Shown piece after piece: positions 12,469-25,534 of a stretch of DNA of 64,000 nt. How positions within the stretch are numbered: position 1 is the first letter of the stretch; each line of letters starts with the position of its first letter. Source of the stretch: Epiperipatus broadwayi. Taxonomy: Eukaryota > Onychophora > Udeonychophora > Euonychophora > Peripatidae. Under the pieces are notes generated by a model. The model was not told the origin of the DNA. It made no database searches and worked only from the letters and a program-made list of their open reading frames with translations. The translations under genes and the position numbers were made by a program. Location: positions 310,001 to 374,000 of the forward strand of contig JAQFVV010012508.1 in the NCBI GenBank assembly GCA_028023455.1. Reading direction: 5' to 3'.

Positions 12469-14105
12469 AAACAACACTCTCCTTGTCCTTTGGCACAACA
12501 TCATCGCTGTCATAAATCCCTCGGCCACCATCCAATATCCCCAGACTAGTTCGGCTTGCCTTCATCGTGAGGAGCCTTGGATCGAGGCCTGCATCAGATC
12601 TTGGATCTAATCAACCCTCCAGCACCCACCTTAACCATTTAACTACAAAACTATGAGAATGAAATGAAAACACTATTAATTTTTCAATTCAAGCTCAATA
12701 GCTTATATAGTCATATGGGTCGAACTCAATTCAGTACCCTACATTTGGTGTCGGCTTTAACAACCAAGCCACCACTATCCTATAGGCGGATTGGTGTTAA
12801 CCACTAAACATCACAATCACTATCTCATACTAGCACAATAATTGTATTAAACAATTCAAAAAAAACAACACTCTCCATATAGTAGTGCCATCTTGTGCTA
12901 ACAAGAGCATCAATGGATGCCAGAAGGCTGGCATAAAATCCCTATCTAGTGCCTACTCATCCAATATCCCCAGACATTTCTGCTGGGCCTTCATCAGTGA
13001 GGGCCTTGGATGGCCGCATCTAGATCTAGGATCTAATGCAACCCTCCAGCACCCACCTTTAACCATTTAACACAAACTAGAGAATGAAATTGAAAAACTA
13101 TTAATATTTTCAATTCAAGCTCAATAGCTATAGTATAGGGTCTGAACTCAATTCAGTACCCATACATTTTGGGTCTTTGGCTCTTTAACAACCATAGCCA
13201 CCACTATCCTATTAGGCAGGTTGGTGTTAAACCACTAAACATCACATGATCACTATCTCATACTAGCACAATAATTGTTATTAAACAATTCAAGACAAAA
13301 CAACACTCTCCATATATAGTGCCATCTTGGCTAACAAGAGCAATCATGAGCCGAAGGCTTTGCATAAAATCCCTATCTAGTGCCTACTCATCCAATATCC
13401 CCAGACTATTTCTGGCTTGTGGCCTTCATCAGTGAGGGCCTTGGATCGAGAGACTCATCAGATCTTAGGATCTAATCCAACCCTCCAGCACCCACCTTTT
13501 AACTCTATTTAACTAAAAATATGAGAATGAAATTGAAAACACTATTAATATTTTCAATTCAAGCTCAATAGCTTATATAGTCATATGGTCTGAACTCAAT
13601 TCAGTACCCATACATTTTGGTGTCTTTGGCTCTTTAACAACCATAGCCACCACTATCCTATTAGGCAGGATTGGTGTTAAACCACTAAACATCACATGTC
13701 ACTATCTCATACTAACAATAATTGTTATTAAAAATTCAAAAAAAAAAATCTATATATAGTGATCTTTGCTAAAAGAGAATAATGATGAGAAGGCTTGTGA
13801 TAAAATCCTATCTAGTGCCTACTCATCCAATATCCCCAGATAGTTTCTGGCTTGTGCCTTCATCAGTGAGGAGCTTGGATTGAGAGACTGCATCTAGATC
13901 TTAGGATCTAATGCAACCCTCCAGCACCCACCTTTTAACTCTATTTAACTACAAAACTATGAGAATGAAATTGAAAACACTATTAATATTTTCAATTCAA
14001 GCTCAATATATATAGTCATATGGTCTGAACTCAATTCAGTACCCATAATTTTGGTCTTTGGTTTTAACATAACTATCTATTAGGAGGATTGGTGTTATAA
14101 AAAAG
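12469..14105 (+). repeat. Tandem array of four family C repeats, indel-ridden
   Basis: Four head-to-tail units start near 12471, 12864, 13300 and 13740 (spacings about 393, 436 and 440 bp). Each begins CAACACTCTCC or a relic of it, runs through CCAATATCCCCAGAC and CTTCATCAGTGAGG, and ends at CTATTAGGCAGGATTGGTG. Units differ mostly by 1-5-nt losses at dinucleotides and short runs rather than by substitutions. On the minus strand the CTGATGA / GAAA core of the family is partly preserved. Family C occurs dispersed elsewhere (10857, 24735, 32667, 43190, 46980, 48725). Confidence 0.9.
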
Positions 14106-14149
14106 AAATAGTGATGTTTATGAATATCCTTAATTACTGTATATTATAT

Positions 14150-14655
14150 ATATAGAATTAGAGGGGATTGGAATCCAGATTTTCAAGCTCTCTTTAAACA
14201 TTCACTCTATTTTATATAACCAACACACAAGCCAACATAATGTGAAAAACATAAATAATCAGTATATGTATTTTATGCTGAACCAGCACTGATCAAATGG
14301 TCTGAGTCACTCCCCCCCCATACACACATATATATAATCAGTGCTTGGTTTATATTAATATAGTAGCAAATCTACATAGTTTAACAGATAGGCTTCAATC
14401 CTCTCCATTTTCCAACTTTTCAATCACTTGTACATTTGCTATCTTAATATAAACCAGGCACTGATATATATGGGTGAGAGATTATGATCTGGATCAACTT
14501 ACAAGTGCTTGTTCAGCATGAAGTACATATATTGGAGATTATTTATCTTTTTCACATGTATGTAGTCATGTGTATCAGTTGTATAAGATGGAATATATAA
14601 TTAAAGGGAGCTTGAAAGTCTGGGTTCAAATCCTCTCTAATTACATTTAACTCAA
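14150..14655. mobile_element. Family B foldback
   Basis: Inverted dimer: the left half carries ATGCTGAACCAGCACTGATC and the right half CAAGTGCTTGTTCAGCATGAA. The outer strands are GATTGGAATCCAGA and TCTGGGTTCAAATCC, the latter a good pol III B box. Both hammerhead-like cores are mutated (TTTGATC and CTTACAA in place of CTGATGA). Loop near 14400. No clear target duplication. Confidence 0.8.
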
Positions 14656-15660
14656 AATGTAAATACTTTACATATATATATATATTATGATTAGAGATCT
14701 CCTTTTTAAATTGGTATTACTCTTTAAAAGTGTTGAGCTCAACAAAAAATAAAAATAAGATAAATTTGGTAAAAAATATTAGAATGACTTTTATTGAATG
14801 ATTAATAATTTAAATAACCATAGCAAAAGAAATGTTATATTGCAAAATTCTCATTTTTCTATATGTAGAAATTAAAATATTGATATTTTTTTCTCTTTGC
14901 TATATATAAAATCATAGATACATTAGAATGAAACATTAATTTAAAAATATTTTCTTTCATCTATATTTCATACTTCAGTAAGTTAATTATGTAATAATAA
15001 AATATTATATTTTTTATATTCTGTTGTTGAATTAAATAAATTTATTATTATAATTAAGAATACATCTAACTTACAAGTATATTATTTTCATATTTTATTA
15101 GAATAATTGTTTACAAATGTGGAAAAGATAATGATCAGGAAATTGGATTTGCATAAAGGCTTGTACTCAATTAAGTTTCAGTCTGATCATTATACTGGCT
15201 ATTATCAAATTAGGATAAAAAAATTCTATAGTCATTCCACCATGTACACCATGACCAGTTAGTAATCATTTCCTCCTAGATTGAAATTATTCATATACAC
15301 CTAGACCTCATTTAGTGATTGGCTACTTAGCAATATTTCACAATATCGATCATCATAAATTTGTACCCACTACTTCAATCGATTATTCAATTTAATGATC
15401 GGGAAAAAAAAAATTTTTTTTGGGGGGGGCAGCCATCTTAAATTTTGCCTCACTGATGACATCAGAGAATAGGTATTTTAAAGTCATTTTACCCAAAAGT
15501 AAAAGTACATTACTGTAATACATATACAGGTAATGACTTTGCTGAAATTGTACAACACATACAATATTTTATTCATAAAACACAATGTTGGTGTTGCAGT
15601 CAGTATTTTTATTATAGAATGTATGAACTTAAAATACATATAATTAATGAATCTATAATA
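14656..15660 (+). other. Intron sequence; homopolymer patch at 15395-15430
   Basis: No gene recognised. Around 15400 three homopolymer runs follow each other (A10, T9, G8), an unusual arrangement for natural sequence that could reflect consensus error. Confidence 0.4.
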
Positions 15661-15669
15661 CTATATACA

Positions 15670-15870
15670 TATAAGTGTTGAATGTCTTCAGAAAAATTAA
15701 AATTTATTTAAATATAATGTACATTACTTGTATTATTTAAATAAAGTTTAATTTTTCTAAAAACATTCAACACTTATAGTAGAAGATGAAATAGTCCAAT
15801 ACATAAATACAGTACAACTAAAATACCATCATCACAAAATTTCAGGAAAACACTAAATAGAATATTAAAC
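15670..15870. repeat. Family D end with 45-bp hairpin
   Basis: ATAAGTGTTGAATGTCTTC... (15680) pairs with ...AAAACATTCAACACTTAT (about 15760-15778). The downstream GATGAAATAGTCCAATACAT and ACTAAAATACCATCATCA match the right end of the family D element at 40500-40560. It looks like a terminal fragment of that family. Confidence 0.7.
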
Positions 15871-16680
15871 TGCATGTGTGTATCCATTAATTACTGTATA
15901 TTATTTTTAGAACACCTGGTTAATTATGTAAAAATAGTTATTGATTTTATAACTTTCTTAAAAATGTTGTTTACACCTAAGTGGTTTCAAATCAAAAGAA
16001 AAACAACATTTTAAGAAGTGAATGTTGAATTAGAAAAAAAGTTTAAAAAGAAAAACAGATTGCATTTAAAATAAGTGTTAATGAATAATCTACATAGATT
16101 TAAGTTATATTATCATACATACATACATATACAGTACATACATATTTCAAGTGAATATCTGCATAATACAGAACAGTTTACACAAGCATATTACATTAAG
16201 GGTTTTGGTTTTACATATTTTTATACAATGCATTCAATAAATAATTTTTTTAATATGTACTTTATTCCCAATTTAGTGTAATTTTTTAGCTTTAGGAACC
16301 GATCAATTTTTTTCCCATAGACCCCCATTATAAATATGTATTTTGTATACGATATTCTTGCTTAACAATGAGTTTTGAAGGACCAATTGCCATCACTAAG
16401 GGGAATAAAGGTGTATATTTTATTTACCATTGTATATTAAATATACAATTTTTAAAGGTTTATAGATTTATGTCAGATATTTAACAAGATTTCTTTATAT
16501 ATTTTTAATTATAATTTTTTTTGTTCTAAAGTAATAAAGCAAAGTTCAAATCTAAACTAGGAATTGCAAGCTGATATTATATCATTTAATAATAATATTT
16601 GTCTGAATACTTTATGCCAAAAGAAAACACTTTTAGCTGGCTAGTCAAGTTCATAAATATATATATATGGTGTAGCTGAA
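15871..16680 (+). other. Intron sequence, nothing recognised
   Basis: AT-rich with weak short frames only (for example 16075-16281, tyrosine- and histidine-rich and probably random). Confidence 0.4.
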
Positions 16681-16950
16681 AATTATTCAAATCCATATAG
16701 CTATTTAAGTTACGTAGCTGGATTTAAAGACATATGTGTCTGAAATTTTCAGATTTTCTACTTAATAGTTAAGTATTAGATAAATTCTGGGGTTGAGTTG
16801 GTATTTTAGATCTAGTGTCTGAATATCTTAGCTCCTCACTGATGAGAGCCATTGGCTCAAAACTGATTTGGGGATAGGGATAATTCTAGATACAGTTTTT
16901 AAATACTTTATCTTGCAGCATTTATTGGAAAAGCTTGTTTAGAGCTATCA
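16681..16950 (+). repeat. Family E repeat with hammerhead-like core
   Basis: Related to 37535-37770 and, inverted, to 42485-42800. It contains CTGATGA (16839-16845), a perfect 5-bp hairpin GAGCC/GGCTC with loop ATT (16846-16858), then AAAAC (16859-16863), the hammerhead order with the first G of GAAA changed to A. The upstream TTTCAGATTTTC and downstream GGGGATAGGGAT are shared with the other copies. Confidence 0.65.
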
Positions 16951-19900
16951 GCCTGCTCATTATATTAAGTTTATAAAAGTAATGTATATCGAATGGTATT
17001 GTTTTATATGTGTGATAATATAGAAGTATAACAATTTTCTAAATATTTTCACAATCAAATAAGGTTCTTATAAGGAGTTATAGATTTTAAATAGGAAGTA
17101 TTTACAGGTTTGTAGATTTAAATGTTACATATTTAATGAGTTTTTTCTGTGAATTTTTTATAAATAATTTGCACCTATGATGTAACGAATCAAAGTTCCA
17201 ATAAAACTGATTTAAAATCTATAACTATAAGAGTCTTATTTGATTCTGAAAATATTTGAGGTTATGTTATACTTCCAATCATCGTATATCTGATATATTA
17301 TTGTCTCATCTACGATCCTTTTAGAAACATGGATAATAAATTAAAGTCGGTCACTTTTGGTTTAAAGTATTTTAAACAACTACTGTAGTTAAATGATCTA
17401 GTTTGAGCTTGTAATGCCTGATTTTAATCGATATATTTATTCCTTACATCATAAATAAAATTAATTATAAATTTGTAACATTTAAATCTATAACATTGTG
17501 AAATTCTATAAATCATTAAACTAGAAAACTTAATTTTGAAAATATTTGTTAAATTGTTACATACATTTAAGCATTATTTTCTGATTGATAATCTTTATAT
17601 AAATGTAGATAATAAGTTAAAAGCATTCATTTTGACTTTATTTTAGAGAAATAACATTTCCAGATTTTGTAATTTTACTTGCAATGCCTATTTTTAATTA
17701 GTTCTTAGCTGCATTATATCATAGATGAAATTTATTTATAAAATTAAATAAAAAATTCATGTAAAATTTCAGATTTAAACACATAAATCTTTTTATTAGG
17801 ATGTGATAGTTTCTCTTTTTAATAAACTTATTATGAACTTTTTGAGATTATTAATCTCTAAAGTACTTTTAAAGTACATTAGGCTATCCACATTTGATCA
17901 GAAGATTCAAGTATTTAAGGCACCTAGTTTATCTAATAAATGAAAATTTTCCCAAAATATTACATGATGATAGAGGAAGAATTGATTCCTATTTTGGTAA
18001 AACCAATTTTATGTAATGGAATTGGATATAATATTGAATATCAGTTGGGGAGTCAATACATGTGGATGACAAAAACAACTGTTAGATTAAGAAGCAAAAC
18101 AAACTTATGCCATTACAAATATCATATCAATGTGACTTCTCCTACAGATTTATAAACTCTCCATTCTAGTGATATTTGTTCTATTGCTGGACTCTTGATG
18201 ATTTCAAATAAGAAAGTCTAATCATGTAAGATGATTTTTCTTAAGTAAACATAATTAAACTAAAGATATTTGTCTTCAGATTCTAGATTTGTATAATAAT
18301 AATTATTTTAAAAATTTAGCAAAAATATTAACCAAATGTAAGATTATTATTTTATAAGACATACAAGAAAATACTGGAGGGGGGGCCGCTTGGGGAAAAA
18401 AAAAATTCCAAAAAAATTTCTTTCTCTTTTCTCATATTTTTTTAACCATTAACTCTTTTGGGAAATTTTTTTTTTTTAAATAAGAATAATAAAAAAAGTG
18501 TAAATATTATAATTAAAACAAAATAAAAACATATATATATATTGTCAGTTGTAGAATCTTGAAACTGCATAATTTTTTTTATAACTTAAAACAAAATGGC
18601 TGACAAGAAATAGTTGAAAGGAAATTACCAAAAATAAATAAATAAATAAACAACTACTATCTCAACATTATATATATTTGATTCATAACTGGGGATTCAT
18701 TCAGATGTTCCTGAAGATATAGTATCAGCTTCGCTTGATAGACATGGTAACATTTAATAATTGGATATGGTTTTTATTTAAGAATGAAAAATAAAAACTC
18801 AAAATACACATATATAATGTCATAAATGTTTGGCGTAAAAAAATTTGTAAATTCATTAATTTCCCAAACAATAATAAAATCTTGCATATATTGTGTTGAG
18901 TCACTTGTAATAAGATTTCATTTACATCTACAATTAATAAACTTTAGCATGTCTAAACTTGTTATATATATATATATATAAGTTCTTGGTGATCACAGAA
19001 AAAATGAGACTCATTTTGTTTAATAAACAATTAGATATATGAATATCTGCATAATTCTTATACTATGTGACAATTGGAGAAATATTCACTTTTAACAAAT
19101 TTATATATAAATACATTATAACTTATACTGTATCAGAGACTAAATTCCGTAAAGTTAATATATATATATATATGATTATTATACGTGATAATTTCCTATT
19201 TATACAAAAATATGTTTAGTATTGAAGTAGTTATCTTTTTTCCCCATCGATTATAATACTGTTTATCTCTTGTTTGATTAACTGCCTTGTTTCACAAGGT
19301 TAAGCAAGATTTTACATATATATTATCAGATATAGATATAATGTCACTCTCTCGCACTCAAACGCGCGCGCGCACACACACACATATATATATATTATAA
19401 ACAAAAAGCCCTTACCCCAGATTGTAACAGTCTAAATTAATAATACAATACACAGCTATTACTATACAATCCGGTCGCGGCCTGCAGCATTACTTGAAGG
19501 TAACTCAAATTACTGTATTATTCTTTTAATTGAACTATAATTCTTCTTAATTACTGGATTTCAAACGACATTCTCAAATCTTAATTTATGATTTATAATT
19601 ATTCTTTCGATATTTTTTTTAAAACCACACCATGACCTTAATTTACACTTTTTATTTGTTTAAGACCCGATGGCAGACCACAGACAAGATGGTATAATCT
19701 ATGAAACCGCTAATCATTACGTGGTGTATATGGGCCATTAAACCAGATAGGGATAATTATAATCTGCTCCATAACATTACAAACGATAGCTCATCATGTA
19801 TTCTGATTTAAAGTACTGAAATGCTAAATAGAGCAAATGCCTTGCAATGGAAGATAAACAATATGAATTTTAAGTTATTTTTTCATTAACCCATATATTA

Positions 19901-20421
19901 AATTAAATCAATAGCATTGAAACTCTTAGGGATAGATAAGGCATCTCTTCTAATTTTAGAAAATAGGTTCAATTGTTGTACTGGCTAGCAAATTTATTAT
20001 TAATTTGGGTATTAATGTCGTGAATATCAATAGATGTAACAGATTCTGGATATACTCCAAAATTGACAAAGCAAAGTAGAAGTGATGCAGAAGATAAATG
20101 GGATTTTATTACATCTTATACATCACAAAATACCCAAGAATAAACATTAAAATACTCTCTGGATACTTCAGTAAACCTTGTATACTTCATGATCAGGGAC
20201 AAGATGTGCTTTACTATTTATGGTCTATTTACTATGTAGAATTTCTGATTCTATATGTGACTAATAGCAATGGTACAAATAAGTTAAGTTATCAAATTAA
20301 CATTTATTTATGACTCAATAAATATGAAAATAGTAATTGGTTAACAATATTCATAATTTTACATAAACGATAAATAACATAAAATAATATGACATATAAT
20401 TGTTCGACATGGACAATGTAC
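16951..20421 (+). other. Long intron stretch without recognised elements
   Basis: Holds loosely repeated motifs (16440-17230, ATTTAA...CAAAGTTC), a short (CG)(CA)(TA) microsatellite at 19362-19396, and a patch at 18375-18475 with runs of G, A and T. The frame at 17940-18155 (71 codons) has no recognisable motif or splice context and I do not call it. Confidence 0.4.
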
Positions 20422-20943
20422 ATTAATTGGGTAATAACTGAAACACAGGCTTATTATATACCTGTCTATATATGTAATATATAGGGTATATGAGCACAGA
20501 CTTTCACCCAACCCACCATTCTCCACTCTATTTTATAACACTGATACACTTGAACACATACATGTTGAAAAGATAAATAACCACCAATATATGTATTTCA
20601 TGTTAAACTAGCAATCATCAGTTGGTCCAGATTACCATCTCAACACATTTACGCTATAAGTGTTCAGATATATATTAAGATAGCCAATCTTCATACTTTA
20701 ATGGGTAGGCTTCAATCCACTCCACACTCCAACTCTTCAACCGTCCATCCAATTGAAAATCTGATGATGGAATGCTCAAAGGCCACCCTGTAGCCAAGAT
20801 TCTTGTCACACCCATGTTGACCCAAGGTCAATATGACTCCTCATGTACAAGACATATAAGTGTATCAGTGTTATGAGATAGAGTGGAAAGTGGTGGGTTG
20901 TGTGAAAGTCTGTGCTCATATACCATATATATTAATTGGGTAA
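20422..20943. mobile_element. Family B foldback with 13-bp target duplication
   Basis: ATTAATTGGGTAA is present at 20422-20434 and 20931-20943. The element 20435-20930 begins TAACTGAAACACAGG, exactly as the copy at 40880 does apart from a CA repeat, and ends in GTGCTCATATACC. Its ends are inverted copies (GTATATGAGCACAGACTTTC and GAAAGTCTGTGCTCATATAC). The left half has a hammerhead-like motif on the minus strand (20583-20626) with intact CTGATGA and GAAA. Confidence 0.92.
20583..20626 (-). ncRNA. Hammerhead-ribozyme-like motif, family B copy
   Basis: Minus strand: ACCAA, CTGATGA, hairpin TTGCT-AGTTT-AACAT, GAAA, a short stem III region TACATA, then UA and TTGGT. Stem I (ACCAA/TTGGT) can form 5 bp. 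Stem II has one C.A mismatch. The core bases match the hammerhead consensus. Activity is inferred only from motif order. Confidence 0.5.
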
Positions 20944-22555
20944 GTAAATAAACAAAATAAAATATTATCACATGTACTTATTTCTGTGCATGGATATGTC
21001 CATGAATTTCAGATAACACACTCTAAAATTTTATCACAGATGTATTGTTTTTTATTCTTATGGGGATGAGAGAGATTCAAATTCAGACAATGACCTCCAA
21101 TACAATGCACTTATACCAAAATTATAATAACAATGACAACAATTGGAATCGATAAACCTATGAAATTTTACTATAATGGGATAGGAAATCAAAAGAAAAT
21201 TTAAATTCCAACTCAGTTGAATTGGATACCATATAATTTATTTATAATAAATTGTGACCATAACTCACTTAATGCCTTTTTATGGCTGATGACAGAACAC
21301 ATGCAACAAACACTAAGAGGAGTGAAACAATGTATTATAATGTATGCAGACTACTCGAACATACATTTGTATAATGAGGATCAATAAATATACCTGTGGG
21401 TGTATTCATCCATGCAAAGAATAATGAGAAGTAAGTACCCTGTGGGGTTTCTAACCATCATCAGAGTAACTAGCGTAATTGCACAATGTTCAGTGGATTA
21501 ACTACTAGCAGTGAAACAAACTTAAAGAATATACAAACCAATAGTAATAATTATTTTGCACATTAACCGTCAACGCAGAATGATATAAAGAATATAATAT
21601 GAACATTTACTTCTCAGATAAATTAGAAACAAATCACCCTCATTAATCTACTAAATTGGAAAGCACATGCTGTTTTACAAGCATGATTCAAGACCAAAAG
21701 ATGTAATAAAAATTCTCTTACAGGAAACAACTGAAACCCTATGGCTGACCATAGACTAAGTGGTATAAAATATTACTTAGTATTATAACATGAGTAAGAG
21801 CGTAGAACACTAGCAAGATGTACCAGATTAAGCCATGTGATAATGACACATTATAGATTCATTGTATGATTCATAAGACCTTCCACAAGCTGTTCCCTAA
21901 ATTAATTCTCCTCAGACCCTACACCCAAGTTAACAAGTAATTATTTTACACAATAAACTATATATACTGTGACCTTACATATTTACAAAATAACATAAAA
22001 TACAATAAAACATAAAATGAATGTTCATTAAATTACTACACTAAGTTCAAATACATGTTATTTAAATCCAATGGCTATTAGCCAATTAATTAATAGCACA
22101 CGTTTTAAATTTAATGACATATGTAATTCAAATAAATATTTCTCTTTTTTAAAAAAAACAACAACATAGAATCTTAAAAGTTGATTATACGCCTTCATCT
22201 CCATTTATAAGGAATACTCATAAGTTAGTTGATTTGTAAGTAGGTTCTCTGAGAATTTATGATATTTGAGAGTTAGCACAGATATTTCAATCAAATTATC
22301 CTCGAAAGTTAATGAAATTGCATGGTTTTGTTTTAGGGATTATTCCGAAACTGAAATGTTTTACTATCTTTAATTTATGAATGTTGAGGACAAAGAACAA
22401 TTCAAATAATTGTCTCACGAGGGCTATAACAGTTAAAATAGTTTACTGATCAGCCATTATTTCTTTGAACACCATTGTAATTTCAAGAAGATAACTCACA
22501 CTGTCATTTGTAATATAAGTTCAGAGGGATATAATTAATTCTTTCTCGTCCGGAC
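20944..22555 (+). other. Intron sequence, no gene recognised
   Basis: AT-rich. A stretch near 21735-21790 (CTATGGCTGACCATAGACTA...GGTATAA) loosely repeats 19670-19700. No exon or transposon motif supported. Confidence 0.4.
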
Positions 22556-22559
22556 AATA

Positions 22560-22815
22560 GCACACAAAGGGTTATCCACAGCATTCCATTCCACATATAT
22601 ACAACACTAGAAGTATCAAAGTCATGAAATAAAACATATACTAAGTTAAATACTGCATTTCATTCAGCATATATATATATAACACTCCCATATGTGTTTA
22701 AAGTCCATGAAAGCAAAATTTATCCAAAGTTAAATACAGTACTTCGTTTTGCACTTTCACAACACTACCATGGATGTTAATGTTATGAAGATAAAACTTT
22801 ATTCGAGGCTAAACA
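22560..22815 (+). repeat. Three imperfect tandem units of about 80-90 bp
   Basis: Units share ACAACACTA or ATAACACTC, then an AGTCATGAAA-like or GTTATGAAG-like segment, then AAGTTAAATAC or GAGGCTAAACATAG. Divergence between units is high, so this is an old minisatellite. Confidence 0.6.
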
Positions 22816-23935
22816 TAGTCTGTAAATAATAAAAAATTTCAAATAGATTGACCTTTTAGAGTTACTATTCCTGTTGTCATGGTTAACAATAATTCCCGTG
22901 GATTTCAGTTGCAGATCTTGTGGAAGATTATCAGCAGCTAGACCAATGGTTGGGAGACTTGAACAGATTGGTTACGATTTAGCTATACATTTTTGCTGTT
23001 AACACTTGATAATATTGCAACTTAAATTATTTAAGAGAAGTTTTAATTTAACTTCCTTTATCTTTACATTCTCTCATTTTTAAAAGAGTTTTCATTTTCA
23101 TTATATGTTTAACAGTAAAAAAAAAAAAAATTTATTATACACTTGCTGTCACTACAGCAGTTCTTTCTCTCTGACAGTTCTGATTTTTTCTTAGCCAATT
23201 AAATTTCTTCTCATTTACCATGTCTGTTAAAATGAAAAAAAAAAAAGTATTTATCTTATTATATTTTATAAACTAATTCAAAAGAAATTAAATCTTTTAA
23301 TTAAACCAAAATAATATCTGGAATTATTTAAAGACAAATAATAATGGGTTTTTTAGGTTAAGCACAATTTATCTAACTAAGTGTTTGGAAACAGAGCAAA
23401 ACTAATACATGAAAACAAAAACTATGTAATTAGTAAGGCAAAAAAATGGAATTATATAATCACCTCATTCAATTAATTTGGATATAAGTGCCAAGTATAG
23501 AAAGTACTAGGTGTAATAATCAAGTCATCTAAAAGAAGATAGAGAGAAATTTTAGTTAGTTCTACCAAGCTATATATTTATACTAAAATATAAGGTTACA
23601 ATATATATTACTTAAGTGAAGGTTTTTATAATTAAAAGGCGAAATTAAAGAAAACTTTGGGAAAAGGAATGTGGGGTTTTTCAACAAAATGAAGAATTTT
23701 TCACATTCAAAAAACAATCTAATCTACAGATGCAAAAAAAAATTTCAGTATAGAGAATAGCTGGAATTTTAATTAAGTTTCATTCATCCACCTCAGAATG
23801 AATAGGTTCTTGAAAACTGGTATGATGTACACAAATATACTAGATTAATTCATCAATAAATAGAGGAGATAGATTAGAAATTTGTTTTCAACATTCTTCA
23901 TCTGTAATTCGTCAAATTTCTGATAAAGAATAATG
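22816..23935 (+). other. Intron sequence, nothing recognised
   Basis: Plain AT-rich sequence with poly-A and poly-T runs at 23117 and 23238. Confidence 0.4.
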
Positions 23936-23939
23936 ATGT

Positions 23940-24720
23940 GATGTGATATGGCTATTCCTTAGTCAACAATATCTCAACCACCATCCCCAGAGGAATTTCC
24001 TTCCCATTCACCACCCTAAGTTTTTCTTTTATTCTTCTCTATCCTGCTCTATCCCATTCCCACAACATCATGTTTATCCACTATATGGTCTTTATATCCA
24101 GATCCCCTTATCTTTTTTCCAAAACTCAGCAATAAAAACCAAGAACCCACTTTCTGTATAATCATTTTATTTATAATTTATTTTTCCACAACATTATTAT
24201 TTGGATCCTTTCTACTTGTAAGTATTTACATTCAATTAACAGATGGCTAATATTTTCCATGCCTTCCTTACATAACTTTCAGACTAAATCATCCACATTC
24301 TTTCATCTATGTGCATATTCCCTTGTTGCTAATGATCCTGTTCAAGCCTTAAACAGTGAACTATTTTCCTTGCTATTATCATAAATTAAATCACACTAAT
24401 ATTCTGTTTACTTTTATATTTATATTTAAACTATTTTTACTTTCCATACTAGTTTTCCAAATCTCCCTATTTTTAATTAACACATCTATTCTTCTATCCC
24501 ATTCCTAGCCACTACAACACTCAATAATCGTTTTAACACAATTATTCCACCCTTTGTACAAGTATACTGACATAAAGTCTTTATCCAAATCTTCTGCATA
24601 CCTTACTACCATTCTCATTGATCTTGTTACCTGTTCTTTACTTGTAACCCAATTAAGTACTATTTTGGCTGATCTCTTACTATTCATAAATTGCAATCTA
24701 CCGAACATAGTTAAACCAAA
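23940..24720 (-). pseudogene. LINE reverse-transcriptase C-terminal fragment with zinc knuckle
   Basis: The minus strand of about 24330-24220 encodes a Cys-Cys-His-Cys pattern like that seen clearly in the sister copy at 46770-46860 (DLVCKFCKEGIENIKHLLIEC), typical of the cysteine/histidine motif after the RT domain of several LINE clades. Upstream on the same strand 24708-24505 is open for 67 codons (RLQFMNSKRSAKIVLNWV...). The tail (24160-23940) also matches the other copy. Frames are broken and the 5' RT domain is absent, so this is a truncated, dead insertion. Clade not determined. Confidence 0.6.
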
Positions 24721-24734
24721 AAAGTAGAAAGTGG

Positions 24735-25000
24735 CTACTGGTGATTTGCGTTAGATCCTAAGATTTAAGTACAGTGCTCTTAGATACAAGGTTCCTCATT
24801 GATGAAAGCCACAATCTAGAAACTAGTTTGAAGACATTGGATGAGTAAGCACTAGATAAAGATTTTATAACATAAATTTTCTTGCATTCATTGATTACTA
24901 TAATTTGCACTGGGTGGCACTAGTGTATTGAAGAGTTTATCACTGTTTTAACAGCTTGTGTAAGCATAGGAAATAATGATTGTGTGATTTTAGTGGTTTA
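24735..25000 (-). repeat. Diverged family C fragment
   Basis: Reads in the order GATCCTAAGAT, CCTCATTGATGAAAGCCAC, TAGAAACTAGTTTG, ATTGGATGAGTAAGC, ATAAAGATTTTAT. This is family C in its hammerhead-sense orientation, with ATTGATGA in place of ACTGATGA and GAAAC retained. Confidence 0.75.
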
Positions 25001-25266
25001 AAAGAATAATGAATAAAAAAAAAATACAAATTTCACACTTTTTTATTATTATTTTGCAAATCATCACAACAGATCTTAAAAATATATTAGGCCAGGGGCA
25101 AATAAATGAAACTAGATTAAAATGGCAATTACTGCTTTATGAAAATTTTCTATATTTGTGGATTAAAAGTTTTAAACAAGAAGATTTATGGGAATTTTCC
25201 CTATCATTGAACTTCTACACAATTCTGCCCAAAATATTTTTTTAATTTGATATATATATTTATTAG

Positions 25267-25374
25267 ATGTTTGAAGAGAACAGTGTTAGAAAATTAGAAC
25301 AAGTATATCATTATATAAAGGACTGGTTTTCAAAAAATGTGTATCATTTAAATCCCAAAAAACTAACGAATAAT
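25267..25374 (+). CDS. Munc13-4/BAIAP3-like protein, exon c (MUN domain)
   Basis: 108 nt, phase 0 on both sides, acceptor TTTATTAG and strong donor GTAAGT. It reads MFEENSVRKLEQVYHYIKDW, then FSKNVYHLNPKKLTNN. In the family this is the stretch where a helix with L-x-x-x-Y/F-x-x-I-x-x-F/W is followed by a small loop rich in Asn, Pro and Leu before the last MHD2 helices (compare L-x-x-L-x-x-F-F-H-A-x-G-x-x-L-x-x-x-x-L in BAIAP3). The (TA)n-rich upstream tract gives a weak polypyrimidine run, but the phase agrees with both neighbouring exons. Confidence 0.78.
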
Positions 25375-25448
25375 GTAAGTTTTTTTAAATAAAAAATTAA
25401 GTATTTTCATGTATATATTATAATAAAGTTTGCTCTTATGATTATCTG

Positions 25449-25450
<2 letters not shown>

Positions 25451-25514
<64 letters not shown>
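25451..25514. repeat. (TA)n microsatellite
   Basis: About 32 TA units. Further (TA)n tracts separate the four palindromes that follow (about 25988-26000, 26258-26272, 26454-26470, 26575-26587, 26825-26836). Confidence 0.98.
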
Positions 25515-25516
<2 letters not shown>

Positions 25517-25534
25517 GTCCATTAATTAAAACAA

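Noticed and set aside
12469-14105. CRISPR-like array
   Set aside because: Units are about 400 bp SINE-like copies with no short repeat/spacer alternation, and the genome is animal.
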